A stretch of DNA of 64,000 nt from Maliibacterium massiliense (GCF_900604345.1 NZ_LR026983.1:1-64000), one strand, 5' to 3'; counted from the first letter of the stretch, positions 16,275 to 23,898 are shown. Notes: generated by a model not told the origin, from the letters alone. Numbers and translations: made by a program.

Positions 16275-17323
16275 GCTTCCTCCAGTGCCTGGCGGAGGAT
16301 GCGCTCGATCACCGCCTCAAAGGAGAGGCCCACGCCCTGCATCATGCGCGGAAAACGGCTGTGGCTGGTAAAGCCGGGGATGGTATTGACCTCGTTGAAG
16401 ACGATCTTGCCCTGGGGCGTGAGGAACATATCCACCCGCGCAAAACCGCTGCAGCCCAAAATGCGGTAAATCCGCGCGGCCGTCCGCTGAATTTCCGCGG
16501 TCTTTTTAGGCGCGATGCGCGCGGGCATGTGGATGCGGGAGGTCTTGAGCGTGTATTTCTCCGTGAAATCGAAAAAGCCGTCGGCAAGCTCGATCTCATC
16601 CACCGCGCCGATGGTGAGCGCATCGTTACCCATCACCGCACAGCCCACCTCAAAGCCCTCGACGGATTCCTCGATCATGATCTGGCTGTCGTAGGCGAGG
16701 GCTGTGTCGATGGCGGCGGCAAGCTGCGCAAAACCGGCGACGCGGGTGATGCCAAAGGAGGAACCCGCGCGCACGGGCTTGACAAACAGGGGGTAGGAAA
16801 GCGCCTGCGCCTGTGCGATGAGCGCCTCCCTGTCCACGGGTTGCTGGGCCGTCACGTAGCGCGCCACGGGGATACCGGCGGTCGCCACCAGCGCGTGAGC
16901 GCGCACCTTGTCCATGCACAGGGCTGAGGCGAGCGTGCCGCAGCCCGCAATGGGGATATCCGCAAGCTCCAGCAGTCCCTGCAAGGTGCCGTCCTCGCCG
17001 TTTTTGCCATGGATCACGGGCAGGGCGACGTCGATGGGCGTGCGCTTGATGCGGCCGTCCTTTTCCTCAAGCAGGCAGCGCTCGCTGCGGCTGGCAGAGA
17101 GCCAGGCGGGCGTCGCGTCCTGCGCGTTGCACCACGTATCCTGCAGAATGCGCGACGGATCGCCGATAAAATGGAACCAGTCGCCCGATTGCGTGATCCC
17201 CACAAGCACCGGTGCGTAGCGGGTCGTATCGATATGGGTGATGACCGCGTGGGCGGATTGCAGCGATACGCCGTACTCGCTGGAGCATCCGCCAAAGAAA
17301 ATGGCTACCTGTTGTCTCTTCAC
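16271..17323 (-). CDS. vanG: D-Ala-D-Ser ligase, VanG type
   Basis: Product is 350 residues from a GTG start at 17323, with AAGGAG 10 nt upstream; an ATG would lie out of frame. ATP-grasp ligase of the D-Ala-D-X family: IFFGGCSSEYGVSL at the N-terminus, LPVIHGKNGEDGTLQG near 102-117, FVKPVRAGSSFG near 180, EKYTLKTS near 255 and RVDMF...FNEVNTIPGFT at the C-terminus. The EKYTLKTS-to-HMPARI stretch and the placement between vanW and vanXY-vanT match VanG-type D-Ala-D-Ser ligases rather than housekeeping Ddl or VanA/B D-lactate ligases. D-Ser specificity is inferred from family and context. Confidence 0.92.
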   Translation of the reverse strand: MKRQQVAIFFGGCSSEYGVSLQSAHAVITHIDTTRYAPVLVGITQSGDWFHFIGDPSRILQDTWCNAQDATPAWLSASRSERCLLEEKDGRIKRTPIDVALPVIHGKNGEDGTLQGLLELADIPIAGCGTLASALCMDKVRAHALVATAGIPVARYVTAQQPVDREALIAQAQALSYPLFVKPVRAGSSFGITRVAGFAQLAAAIDTALAYDSQIMIEESVEGFEVGCAVMGNDALTIGAVDEIELADGFFDFTEKYTLKTSRIHMPARIAPKKTAEIQRTAARIYRILGCSGFARVDMFLTPQGKIVFNEVNTIPGFTSHSRFPRMMQGVGLSFEAVIERILRQALEEA

Positions 17324-17325
17324 TT

Positions 17326-18153
17326 TTATGCATCTCCTTCTATGATGGGGGTGTCTTCAGCGAGCGCGTAGCCGATCTGGCAGACGTTCTCGTAGAGGCG
17401 CGTTTCAGCTAGCAGCGCGCCTGTGTCGTGCGCAATGTACTGCTGCAGCACATCGACGTGCTCATACATTTTGCCGCCTCTGCGCACATAGCGCAGCGCC
17501 TTGTTGTAGACGTGGTAACTGCCCTCCAGCTGCTGGTCGCAGTAGACGCGGCCGTAGATATGCGTCTGGTCAAAGGCAATGCGCAGCTGGAAGGTGTAGT
17601 GCGTATCGTTGCGCACCTTCAGATCCAGCCACCCTTCCGAGACGGTCGCGTCCACGCCCTCGGGCGCGTCGCTGGGCGGGGAGGGGAAGTCCTTGACGCG
17701 GTGGGTGTGCCGCTCCACGATCGTCAGCGGGGTATGCAGAAACATCCAAAAGAGTAGGTTGCTCATCTGGCACATCCCGCCGCCTCTTGTGATGACGAGC
17801 TTGCCGTCCTGCACCGTGAGGCCCTCCTTAAAGGAGGTATGTTTGTCCGCAAAGCGCACCAGCTGCCAAAAGGAGAAGGTCTCCCCGGGGCGGATGCAGA
17901 GGGCGTCGAGGGTATCCGCGGCCAGTTTCAGGTTAAACACCTTGTTGTGCTGGTAGACCATGTCAAAGCCCGTCTCAGTGTTGTAGAGGGGGCAGCCACT
18001 CTCAAAGAGCAGATAGGGGAGCGTCTTTTCCGCAAGGGTTTTCGCATAGCGGTTGCGGTCGAAACGCATCTTTGCGTAAAAACAAAATAGCCGCTGCCTC
18101 CTGCGCAGGGGAAGCAGCCAGGGAAACAACTGGGTCAAGCGTTTTCTCGGCAT
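17326..18153 (-). CDS. vanW: VanW-family protein
   Basis: Product is 275 residues from ATG at 18153 (MPRKRLTQLFPWLLPLRRRQ), the start that best fits the N-termini of VanW proteins; TTG at 18177 and GTG at 18165 are in frame and closer to a GGAAAGG. The central VanW signature is clear: NLKLAADTLDALCIRPGE, TFSFWQLV, RGGGMCQMSNLLF, TIVERHTHRVKDFP and DATVSEGWLDLKV. VanW accompanies vanB- and vanG-type clusters; its biochemical role is not established. The stop lies 2 nt before the vanG GTG, so the two are translationally linked. Confidence 0.9.
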   Translation of the reverse strand: MPRKRLTQLFPWLLPLRRRQRLFCFYAKMRFDRNRYAKTLAEKTLPYLLFESGCPLYNTETGFDMVYQHNKVFNLKLAADTLDALCIRPGETFSFWQLVRFADKHTSFKEGLTVQDGKLVITRGGGMCQMSNLLFWMFLHTPLTIVERHTHRVKDFPSPPSDAPEGVDATVSEGWLDLKVRNDTHYTFQLRIAFDQTHIYGRVYCDQQLEGSYHVYNKALRYVRRGGKMYEHVDVLQQYIAHDTGALLAETRLYENVCQIGYALAEDTPIIEGDA

Positions 18154-18183
18154 ACTGTCTATCACATACCTTTCCAATCAACT

Positions 18184-18231
18184 AAAAAAGCCTGCTTGCT
18201 TTCGGGATTATTCTACCGAAAGCAAGCAGGC
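18184..18231 (-). terminator. strong terminator just upstream of vanW
   Basis: A 16-bp perfect stem (18190-18205 with 18216-18231) and 10-nt loop is followed on the minus strand by TTTTTT. It ends the phosphatase transcript. The T-tract stops about 30 nt before the vanW ATG and no clear promoter fits in between. Confidence 0.9.
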
Positions 18232-18311
18232 GGTATTTGAACGTTGCCTTGCGCATTTCTTACGATTTTCCAACAAAACAGGGTCAATTTTTGTAAAGAC
18301 GGCTGCGCAAA

Positions 18312-18773
18312 TTACAATGCGCCCTCCGCTTGCAGATGCGCCAGCAGCGCGCGGCAGCCCTGCGCAATGTCCTGGTACGCCATGTCAAAGTCCCCCGTGT
18401 ACCAGGGATCGGCGATGTCGCGCGGGCGCGGGGTAAAGTCCAGCAAGCGGTGCAGCTTGTGGTCAGGATCGCTTCCCAGAATGCGGCGCATATTCTGCAC
18501 ATTGCGCGCGGTCATTCCGATAAGGTAATCGTATTTTGCGTAGTCTTGGCGTGACAGCTGCAGCGCATATTTCCCCCGGGTGCTGATGCCCAGGGCGGCA
18601 AGCTTGCGCTGCGCGCCAGGATGCACAGGGTTGCCCAGCTCCTCAGCGCTGGTGCCGCTGGAGGCAATGACAAACCGGTCGGCCAGATGCGCCTTGCGTA
18701 CCATATCGCGAAAAAGGAACTCCGCCATGGGCGATCGGCAGATATTGCCGTGGCATACAAACATCACGCGCAT
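18312..18773 (-). CDS. low-molecular-weight protein-tyrosine phosphatase
   Basis: Product is 153 residues. ATG at 18773 follows GGGAGGA; a TTG one codon upstream is also possible. The P-loop CHGNICRSP near the N-terminus holds the nucleophile Cys and Arg, and DPWYTG near residue 122 holds the general acid Asp, so the enzyme should be active on phosphotyrosine (or phosphoarginine, as for YwlE). No tyrosine kinase or polysaccharide genes are next to it. It is transcribed toward vanW but separated from it by a strong terminator. Confidence 0.92.
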   Translation of the reverse strand: MRVMFVCHGNICRSPMAEFLFRDMVRKAHLADRFVIASSGTSAEELGNPVHPGAQRKLAALGISTRGKYALQLSRQDYAKYDYLIGMTARNVQNMRRILGSDPDHKLHRLLDFTPRPRDIADPWYTGDFDMAYQDIAQGCRALLAHLQAEGAL

Positions 18774-18776
18774 CAA

Positions 18777-19069
18777 TGTATATTCCTCCCAAAAGCATTT
18801 TTATGCAATGCAGTGGGTGCTTGATGGCAATGCACCCGCTCACTCGTGTAATCCACTCCAGCCGGTTTCATCATGTCGATGATAAAATTCCAGGCACAAA
18901 AAAACGCGCAAACCGCAGCAGCAATTTGCGCATTTAGGGCGGCAATTTGCCGCTGCATCAGGCGGTTAAAATCTATTTCTTTAAGCCAAAGAGACGCCAA
19001 TTAAAGGGCGGCGAACCGCAAAAAGTTGGTAGCGCAGCGGAGGCGGCGTGAGCGCGCTCTGACTTTTGT
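18777..19069 (-). other. noncoding stretch between the phosphatase gene and tRNA-Trp
   Basis: No RBS-supported gene. It contains a short inverted repeat around GGGTGC...GCACCC (near 18820-18840), the terminator at 18898-18931 and a G+C-rich region of unknown role up to the tRNA-Trp terminator. Two terminators in tandem on the minus strand leave room for a small RNA. Confidence 0.4.
18898..18931 (-). terminator. possible Rho-independent terminator
   Basis: A 7-bp stem GCGCAAA/TTTGCGC (18906-18912 with 18925-18931) is followed on the minus strand by a run of seven T. No gene ends directly upstream of it; tRNA-Trp has its own terminator further up. Confidence 0.5.
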
Positions 19070-19107
19070 AAAAAAGTCGGAGCAAGCGATACAAAGCTTG
19101 CTCCGAC
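19068..19107 (-). terminator. terminator of tRNA-Trp
   Basis: A 12-bp stem (19076-19087 with 19096-19107) is followed on the minus strand by TTTTTTAC. It starts 2 nt after the tRNA CCA end. Confidence 0.88.
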
Positions 19108-19108
19108 G

Positions 19109-19184
<76 letters not shown>

Positions 19185-19303
19185 AGACACAGTTCGTATT
19201 ATATCGCAGCGTAAAGGCGACGTCAAGGCAAAATCCGCCCGCTTTTCTTCCCATATAAAATAAGCTATAATACATCCATACAAAGGTAAGGAGGCAACGT
19301 GTA

Positions 19304-20119
19304 ATGGAACTGGGCTTTATCGGCATCGGCAACATGGCCGGCGCGATCATGGAGGGCATTCTCAGGGCCAATCTGGTGGCTTCAGATGACGTGCTCGTCA
19401 GCGATATCAACGAGGCACGCCTTGCGCAGCTACAGGAAAAATGGGGCGTGCGCACCACTACCAGCAACGCGGATGTCGCAAGCCAGTGCGACACCGTGGT
19501 GCTTGCAGTCAAACCGTTCGTCTGCCAGGGCGTGCTTGAGGCGCTGCGCGATGCGCAGAGCTGGCGCAGCCAGAGCGGCCAGGTGATCATCTCCATCGTT
19601 TCGGGCTGGAGCGCGGCGCGCCTCTACACACTGATTCCGCGGACGCCGCACATCCTGCACATCATGCCCAATACGCCCGCCGCGGTGGGCGAGGGTCTCA
19701 CGGCCTTTTCTACGGACAACAACCTGACAGAGGCGGAGATGCAGACTTGCAGGCGCTACTTTGAGGCCATCGGCCGCGTGGAATGCGTACCCGAGAAGAT
19801 GATCAATGCGTTGACGGGCATCTGCGGCTGCGGCCCCGCGTATTTCTATATGTTTATGGAGGCGCTCGCCGATGCGGGCGTGGCCAAGGGCCTGCCGCGG
19901 GACCTCGCCTACCGCCTGGCCGCGCAGACGGCGGTGGGCTCGGGCAAGATGGTGCTGGAGAGCGGCATGCACCCCGGCGCGCTGAAGGACGCCGTATGCT
20001 CCCCTGCAGGATCCACCATCGAGGCGGTGCACGCCCTGGAGCAGCACAACTTCCGCGGCGCTGTGATGGACGCGGTGTATGCGGCAGCAGACCGCATGGA
20101 CGCAATGTCAAAGGAGTAA
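19304..20119 (+). CDS. proC: pyrroline-5-carboxylate reductase
   Basis: Product is 271 residues. It reduces 1-pyrroline-5-carboxylate to proline with NAD(P)H. The Rossmann motif GFIGIGNMAGAI is at residues 4-15, VVLAVKPFV is at the second strand, IMPNTPAAVGEG marks the active-site region, and GCGPAYFYMFMEAL with the C-terminal VCSPAGSTIEAVHALE is the dimerisation signature. AAGGAGG precedes the ATG. A TATAAT at 19266-19271 is a likely -10 with a weak -35. The rnhA start follows after 1 nt. proA and proB are not in the window. Confidence 0.95.
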   Translation: MELGFIGIGNMAGAIMEGILRANLVASDDVLVSDINEARLAQLQEKWGVRTTTSNADVASQCDTVVLAVKPFVCQGVLEALRDAQSWRSQSGQVIISIVSGWSAARLYTLIPRTPHILHIMPNTPAAVGEGLTAFSTDNNLTEAEMQTCRRYFEAIGRVECVPEKMINALTGICGCGPAYFYMFMEALADAGVAKGLPRDLAYRLAAQTAVGSGKMVLESGMHPGALKDAVCSPAGSTIEAVHALEQHNFRGAVMDAVYAAADRMDAMSKE

Positions 20120-20120
20120 C

Positions 20121-20588
20121 ATGAAGGAAGTGACGATTTACACCGACGGCGCGTGCTCCGGCAACCCCGGCCAGGGGGGATGGGGGGCAATCCTGCTCTA
20201 CCGGCAGCACCGCAGGGAGCTTTCGGGCTACGCGCAGCAGACCACCAACAACCGCATGGAGCTCTATGCGCCGCTGCAGGCGTTCAAGGCGCTGAGCGAA
20301 CCCTGCGTGGTGGACGTCTATTCCGACAGCGCGTACCTGGTCAACGCGTTTAACCAGCACTGGATCGACAACTGGCAGCGCAACGCATGGAAGACGGCGT
20401 CCAAGCAGCCGGTGGAAAATCAGGACCTCTGGAAGGCGCTGTTGGAGGCGATTGCGCCGCACAGGGTCACTTGGCACAAGGTCAAGGGCCATGCGGACAA
20501 CGCGCTCAACAACCGCTGCGATGAACTGGCGCGCCAGCAGATCAAGCGCAAGGGCGAGACGTTTACAAACAGTGGCCAAGATATGTAA
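20121..20588 (+). CDS. rnhA: ribonuclease HI
   Basis: Product is 155 residues. ATG at 20121 lies directly after the proC stop with AAGGAG upstream inside proC. It cleaves RNA in RNA-DNA hybrids. The four acidic residues are present: Asp in TIYTDGACSGNPG, Glu in NNRMELYAPL, Asp in VDVYSDSAYLV and Asp in CDELARQQ. The basic handle region WQRNAWKTASKQPVEN is also present, as in E. coli-type RNase HI. No extra N-terminal hybrid-binding domain. Confidence 0.95.
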   Translation: MKEVTIYTDGACSGNPGQGGWGAILLYRQHRRELSGYAQQTTNNRMELYAPLQAFKALSEPCVVDVYSDSAYLVNAFNQHWIDNWQRNAWKTASKQPVENQDLWKALLEAIAPHRVTWHKVKGHADNALNNRCDELARQQIKRKGETFTNSGQDM

Positions 20589-20701
20589 ACCTGCAGCACG
20601 TCGATTTACATTCGCAACGCATGTATTGCACGCAAGCCTGCGCAAAATGTAAACCATATGGATTTTGTTCATGCATTGTTCATGTTGTGTGGCATGTTTT
20701 A

Positions 20702-20730
20702 TTGACAGATGCTTGAAAGAAGTCTAAAAT
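20702..20730 (+). promoter_or_regulatory. promoter of rny
   Basis: TTGACA, 17 nt, TAAAAT: near consensus. Transcription should begin near 20737, about 130 nt before the rny start codon. Confidence 0.85.
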
Positions 20731-20736
20731 TAATTT

Positions 20737-20836
20737 GGAGTTCTTTTTCGGTCTAGTCATATATGGTTCGTGCAATGAATAATCCCGAGGACTACTGAAT
20801 CTGACCGAGACGCTTGCTTTGTTCTCGGTCTTTTTA
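20737..20836 (+). promoter_or_regulatory. rny leader with terminator/antiterminator pairing
   Basis: The leader ends in a terminator (GACCGAGA at 20803-20810 with TCTCGGTC at 20823-20830, then TTTTT). The 5' part of the leader contains TTCGGTC (20747-20753), which can pair with GACCGAG of the terminator's ascending arm, and TAGTC (20754-20758), which can pair with GACTA (20790-20794). These two folds exclude each other, the usual logic of an attenuator or riboswitch. I cannot match it to a known riboswitch class by eye. Confidence 0.65.
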
Positions 20837-20867
20837 TGTAGAAATGCTAAGGAGGTGCCAGATTAAT

Positions 20868-22415
20868 TTGCCACTATTTTCACCGGGTGGAATACTGATA
20901 TTGCTGGCAGTGCTTCTGGTGAGTGTCTTCATTGGCTATATCATCCGCCGGCAGATTGCGGAAAGCAAGACGGGACGCGCTGAAGAGACGGCCCGCCGCA
21001 TCGTCGATGAGGCCCACGAAAAGGCAGAAACACTGAAAAAAGAAACACTGATTGAAGCAAAGGAAGAGATCCACCAACTGCGTACCGAGCAGGAGCGCGA
21101 AGCGCGCGAGCGCCGCGGCGAGCTCAAATCCATGGAGCGCCGCCTCATCCAGCGCGAGGAAAACTTAGATAAGAAGGCCAATCAGCTGGAGTCGCGTGAG
21201 GACGCCCTTGCCCGCCGTCAAAAAGAAACCCAAAGGCTGCAGGAGGAAGTGGAAACGCTTCACAAACAGCAACTAGACGAGCTCGAGAAAATTTCGGGAA
21301 TGAGTACCGAGGAAGCCAAAGCCATATTGCTAGAGAACGTTGAGAACGACGCCAACCATGAAGCCGCGATTATGATCCGCGATATCGAGGCGCGCGCCAA
21401 GGAAGAGGCGGACAAGCGCGCCCGCAATATCGTGGGGATGGCCATTCAAAAATGTGCCGCCGACCATGTCGCAGAGACCACCGTATCCGTCGTGCCGCTG
21501 CCCAACGATGAAATGAAGGGCCGTATCATCGGCCGCGAGGGCCGCAACATCCGCGCGCTGGAGACCGCCACCGGCATCGATCTGATCATCGACGATACGC
21601 CGGAGGCCGTCATCCTGTCGGGCTTCGATCCCATCCGCCGTGAGGTTGCGCGTATCGCGCTGGAGCGCCTGGTACTGGATGGACGCATCCATCCGGCCAG
21701 CATCGAGGAGATGGTAGAGAAGGCACGCAAGGAGGTTGACAATCAGATCCGTGAAGCGGGCGAGGCCGCCGTGTTTGAAACCGGCGTGCACGGCCTGCAC
21801 CACGAGCTGGTCCGCCTGCTGGGGCGCATGAAGTTCCGCACCAGCTATGGGCAGAACGTGCTCAAGCATTCCATCGAGGTTTCCCATCTTGCCGGCCTGA
21901 TGGCCGCCGAACTGGGCGCAGACATCACGCTTTCCAAGCGTGCGGGCCTGCTGCACGATATCGGCAAGTCCATAGACCATGAGGTGGAAGGCCCCCATGT
22001 GCAGATCGGCGCGGATCTCGCCAAGAAGTACCGCGAGAGCCCGGCCGTGATCCATGCCATCGCCGCCCATCATGGCGATATCGAGCCCAACACCATCGAG
22101 GCTGTGCTTGTACAGGCGGCCGATGCCATTTCAGCCGCGCGCCCTGGCGCACGCCGCGAGTCGCTGGAGAACTACATTAAGCGCCTGGAGAAGCTGGAGG
22201 AGATCGCAGATTCCTTCAAGGGCGTGGAGAAGTCCTTTGCTATCCAGGCTGGGCGCGAGATCCGCATCGTCGTCAAGCCGGAGGATATTGACGATGCCGG
22301 CGCGGTGATCATTGCACGCGATATCGTACACCGCATTGAGGATGAGCTGGATTACCCCGGCCAGATCAAGGTGAACGTCATCCGTGAGACGCGCGCCGTG
22401 GACTACGCAAAGTAA
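20868..22415 (+). CDS. rny: ribonuclease Y
   Basis: Product is 515 residues from TTG at 20868, with AAGGAGGT at 20849-20856; an ATG further up would fall inside the leader. RNase Y is the membrane-anchored endoribonuclease that starts mRNA decay in many Bacillota. Domains in order: one N-terminal transmembrane helix ([18 protein letters not shown]), a long charged coiled coil (to about residue 200), a KH domain ([15 protein letters not shown]) and an HD domain with [10 protein letters not shown] and [12 protein letters not shown]. The family length is about 520. Expression is probably set by the attenuator-like leader. Confidence 0.96.
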   Translation: MPLFSPGGILILLAVLLVSVFIGYIIRRQIAESKTGRAEETARRIVDEAHEKAETLKKETLIEAKEEIHQLRTEQEREARERRGELKSMERRLIQREENLDKKANQLESREDALARRQKETQRLQEEVETLHKQQLDELEKISGMSTEEAKAILLENVENDANHEAAIMIRDIEARAKEEADKRARNIVGMAIQKCAADHVAETTVSVVPLPNDEMKGRIIGREGRNIRALETATGIDLIIDDTPEAVILSGFDPIRREVARIALERLVLDGRIHPASIEEMVEKARKEVDNQIREAGEAAVFETGVHGLHHELVRLLGRMKFRTSYGQNVLKHSIEVSHLAGLMAAELGADITLSKRAGLLHDIGKSIDHEVEGPHVQIGADLAKKYRESPAVIHAIAAHHGDIEPNTIEAVLVQAADAISAARPGARRESLENYIKRLEKLEEIADSFKGVEKSFAIQAGREIRIVVKPEDIDDAGAVIIARDIVHRIEDELDYPGQIKVNVIRETRAVDYAK

Positions 22416-22435
22416 ACAAAAGAAAAACAACAGGG

Positions 22436-22468
22436 AACGCCGATGCTTTAAACAGCATCGGCGTTTTT
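22436..22468 (+). terminator. terminator of rny
   Basis: A 12-bp perfect stem (22436-22447 with 22454-22465) with a 6-nt loop, followed by TTT on + and preceded by an A-rich stretch that could serve lexA on -. Confidence 0.85.
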
Positions 22469-22506
22469 CATTGGTTTTTTTATATAGCAGGTGCGTGGCG
22501 GGCGTG

Positions 22507-23136
22507 TCAGAACTGCCGCAGTAGGCCCGTTACCTTGCCCAGAATGGTGATTTCGCGCGACAGGATGGGGGCGTAGGCGTCGTTTTCCGGCTGCAGGCGG
22601 ATGGTGTCCTTCTCCCTGAAAAAGCGCTTGACCGTAGCTTCTTCCTCCAGCATCGCTACGACGATATCGCCGTTTTCCGCGGTGGCCTGCTTGTGCACGA
22701 TGACATAGTCGCCATCGAGAATGCCTGCGTTATGCATGCTGTCGCCCTGTACATGCAAAATAAAATTCTCCGCCGCATCCCCGTGCATAAAGTCCGCCGG
22801 CAGGGGGAGGACGTCCTCCGTGTTTTCCGTGGCCAGAATGGGCAGGCCGGCCGTCACCCGGCCGATAACGGGAATATGCTCCACATCATGGTGGGGAAGC
22901 ATGCCCGCCTGTTCATCCGCCTGCGGGGCGATCTGGATGACGCGGGATTTTTTCGGGTCCCGGATCAGATAGCCCTTCTTTTCCAGCCGCGTCAGATGGC
23001 CGTGCACGGTGGAGGTTGATTTAAGATCCACCGCCTCCCCAATCTCGCGGACCGAGGGGGGATAGCCGTGCGCGCCGATATATGCGCGGATAAACGCAAG
23101 AATAGCACGCTGCTTGGCGCCCATACGTTCTGCCAT
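22507..23136 (-). CDS. lexA: SOS repressor LexA
   Basis: Product is 209 residues from ATG at 23136 with AGGTGA upstream; the frame is open further up but without an RBS. The N-terminal winged helix ([18 protein letters not shown]) binds SOS boxes. The self-cleavage site Ala-Gly lies in VTAGLP, the catalytic Ser in QGDSMHNAG and the Lys in EATVKRFF. RecA filaments trigger self-cleavage. Three boxes of the CGAAC-N4-GTTCG type lie in the divergent region, the first over its own -35, so it autoregulates. recA (31605-32630) carries a perfect box. Confidence 0.97.
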   Translation of the reverse strand: MAERMGAKQRAILAFIRAYIGAHGYPPSVREIGEAVDLKSTSTVHGHLTRLEKKGYLIRDPKKSRVIQIAPQADEQAGMLPHHDVEHIPVIGRVTAGLPILATENTEDVLPLPADFMHGDAAENFILHVQGDSMHNAGILDGDYVIVHKQATAENGDIVVAMLEEEATVKRFFREKDTIRLQPENDAYAPILSREITILGKVTGLLRQF

Positions 23137-23170
23137 AATATCACCTGCAAATATATTTCTTATTGGGATT

Positions 23171-23199
23171 ATTGTATCAGTATATGGAAAAGAAGTCAA
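23171..23199 (-). promoter_or_regulatory. lexA promoter
   Basis: Minus strand: TTGACT, 17 nt, TACAAT. The first LexA box (23197-23210) overlaps the -35. Confidence 0.8.
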
Positions 23200-23210
23200 A
23201 CACTTGTTCG
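23197..23210. promoter_or_regulatory. LexA box 1
   Basis: CAAACACTTGTTCG, which on the minus strand is CGAACAAGTGTTTG. It matches the Gram-positive consensus CGAAC-N4-GTTCG except for one base in one half site. Confidence 0.85.
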
Positions 23211-23227
23211 TTTTTTAAGAAAAAGGC

Positions 23228-23256
23228 TTGACGCAAAACATTTGTTCGCCTATAAT
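23228..23256 (+). promoter_or_regulatory. promoter of the SOS-linked small membrane protein
   Basis: TTGACG, 17 nt, TATAAT. LexA box 2 fills the spacer and box 3 lies just downstream of the start site, so repression should be tight. Confidence 0.85.
23235..23248. promoter_or_regulatory. LexA box 2
   Basis: AAAACATTTGTTCG between -35 and -10 of the + promoter. One half site is perfect (GTTCG), the other is AAAAC. Confidence 0.75.
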
Positions 23257-23265
23257 ACAAGCATA

Positions 23266-23279
23266 GGAACACTTGTTTG
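23266..23279. promoter_or_regulatory. LexA box 3
   Basis: GGAACACTTGTTTG, a near-consensus dyad 15 bp upstream of the small ORF start. Confidence 0.78.
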
Positions 23280-23294
23280 GGAGGTTAAACCATC

Positions 23295-23471
23295 ATGACG
23301 ACGACAAAACACACGTACATCATCCGCTCCAAAGGCCGCTTCATTTCCTTTGTGCTGACTTTGCTGCTGGCCGCCTCCGCCATCACAGGCTATGCCGTGT
23401 ACCGCAATACCCAACGTGCGGATGCGCAGCGCCCCTTCAGCATGGTGACGTCCAGCATGGCGCGCGGCTGA
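23295..23471 (+). CDS. SOS-controlled small single-pass membrane protein
   Basis: Product is 58 residues; ATG at 23295 follows GGAGG (23279-23283) by 11 nt. A basic N-terminus (YIIRSKGR) is followed by one hydrophobic helix (FISFVLTLLLAASAITGYAV) and a short tail of about 23 residues. Its place, divergent from lexA and controlled by LexA boxes, is that of yneA in Bacillus, the SOS cell-division inhibitor. YneA has a LysM domain after the membrane helix; here it is absent. It could be a minimal division inhibitor, another SOS membrane peptide, or a truncated relic. Function is inferred from position only. Confidence 0.65.
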   Translation: MTTTKHTYIIRSKGRFISFVLTLLLAASAITGYAVYRNTQRADAQRPFSMVTSSMARG

Positions 23472-23476
23472 TTTCG

Positions 23477-23506
23477 TTGCGCGGCGCAGGCAATGCGTGC
23501 TATAAT
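23477..23506 (+). promoter_or_regulatory. possible promoter of the Cys-rich protein gene
   Basis: TTGCGC, 18 nt, TATAAT. It begins just after the stop of the small membrane protein gene, so the next gene need not depend on the SOS promoter. Confidence 0.5.
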
Positions 23507-23551
23507 ACCGGCGAGAACATTTCCTTGGAAAAGAGGCTGGTAAAAGCGCGT

Positions 23552-23821
23552 ATGAAGGAATGTGTGTTATATGATCGGGCGTGCACAAACTGTGGCGCCT
23601 GCAACATGTGCGATCTGGACCCACAGAAGGTGTGCGATAATTGCGGCAAATGTATTGCGGATGATCGCGCATACCTGGAGATGCCCATCGACGCGGTTAT
23701 TTTGGATGCGGCCACGGAAAAGATGCCATTTCCTTTTGAGGAAGCGGCGCATACAGATGCTGATACCAGTGCGGAGGAAGCGCCCTGTGACTGCGCATGC
23801 GGGCACCACCACGATCACTAA
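23552..23821 (+). CDS. Cys-rich small protein with His-rich tail
   Basis: Product is 89 residues. ATG at 23552 is preferred because it begins the conserved-looking Cys region; the nearest RBS-like AGAGG lies 15 nt upstream, so the start is uncertain. Residues 1-35 hold eight cysteines (Cys-4, then CTNCGACNMC and CDNCGKC), a pattern seen in ferredoxins and zinc ribbons. The middle is acidic. The C-terminus is CDCACGHHHDH, another likely metal site. I do not recognise a characterised family. It lies after the SOS-linked peptide gene and upstream of a terminator; a role in metal binding or redox sensing is inference. Confidence 0.65.
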   Translation: MKECVLYDRACTNCGACNMCDLDPQKVCDNCGKCIADDRAYLEMPIDAVILDAATEKMPFPFEEAAHTDADTSAEEAPCDCACGHHHDH

Positions 23822-23898
23822 AGAGGTGGAGGCCATACAGCGGTGGCCGCAGGAACGAATGATCATACCCAGTGCTGCTGATGTGATGCGGCCTTCTA

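Noticed and set aside
16271..17323. Housekeeping D-Ala-D-Ala ligase (Ddl)
   Set aside because: The sequence around EKYTLKTS and the tight linkage to vanW, vanXY and vanT point to a VanG-type D-Ala-D-Ser ligase.
18773..19000. 75-codon minus-strand ORF upstream of the phosphatase gene
   Set aside because: TTG start without RBS, overlaps the terminator-like hairpin at 18898-18931, and no recognisable features.
20737..20836. Purine, glycine or T-box leader
   Set aside because: None of the conserved core sequences of these classes is present; only terminator/antiterminator pairing is visible.
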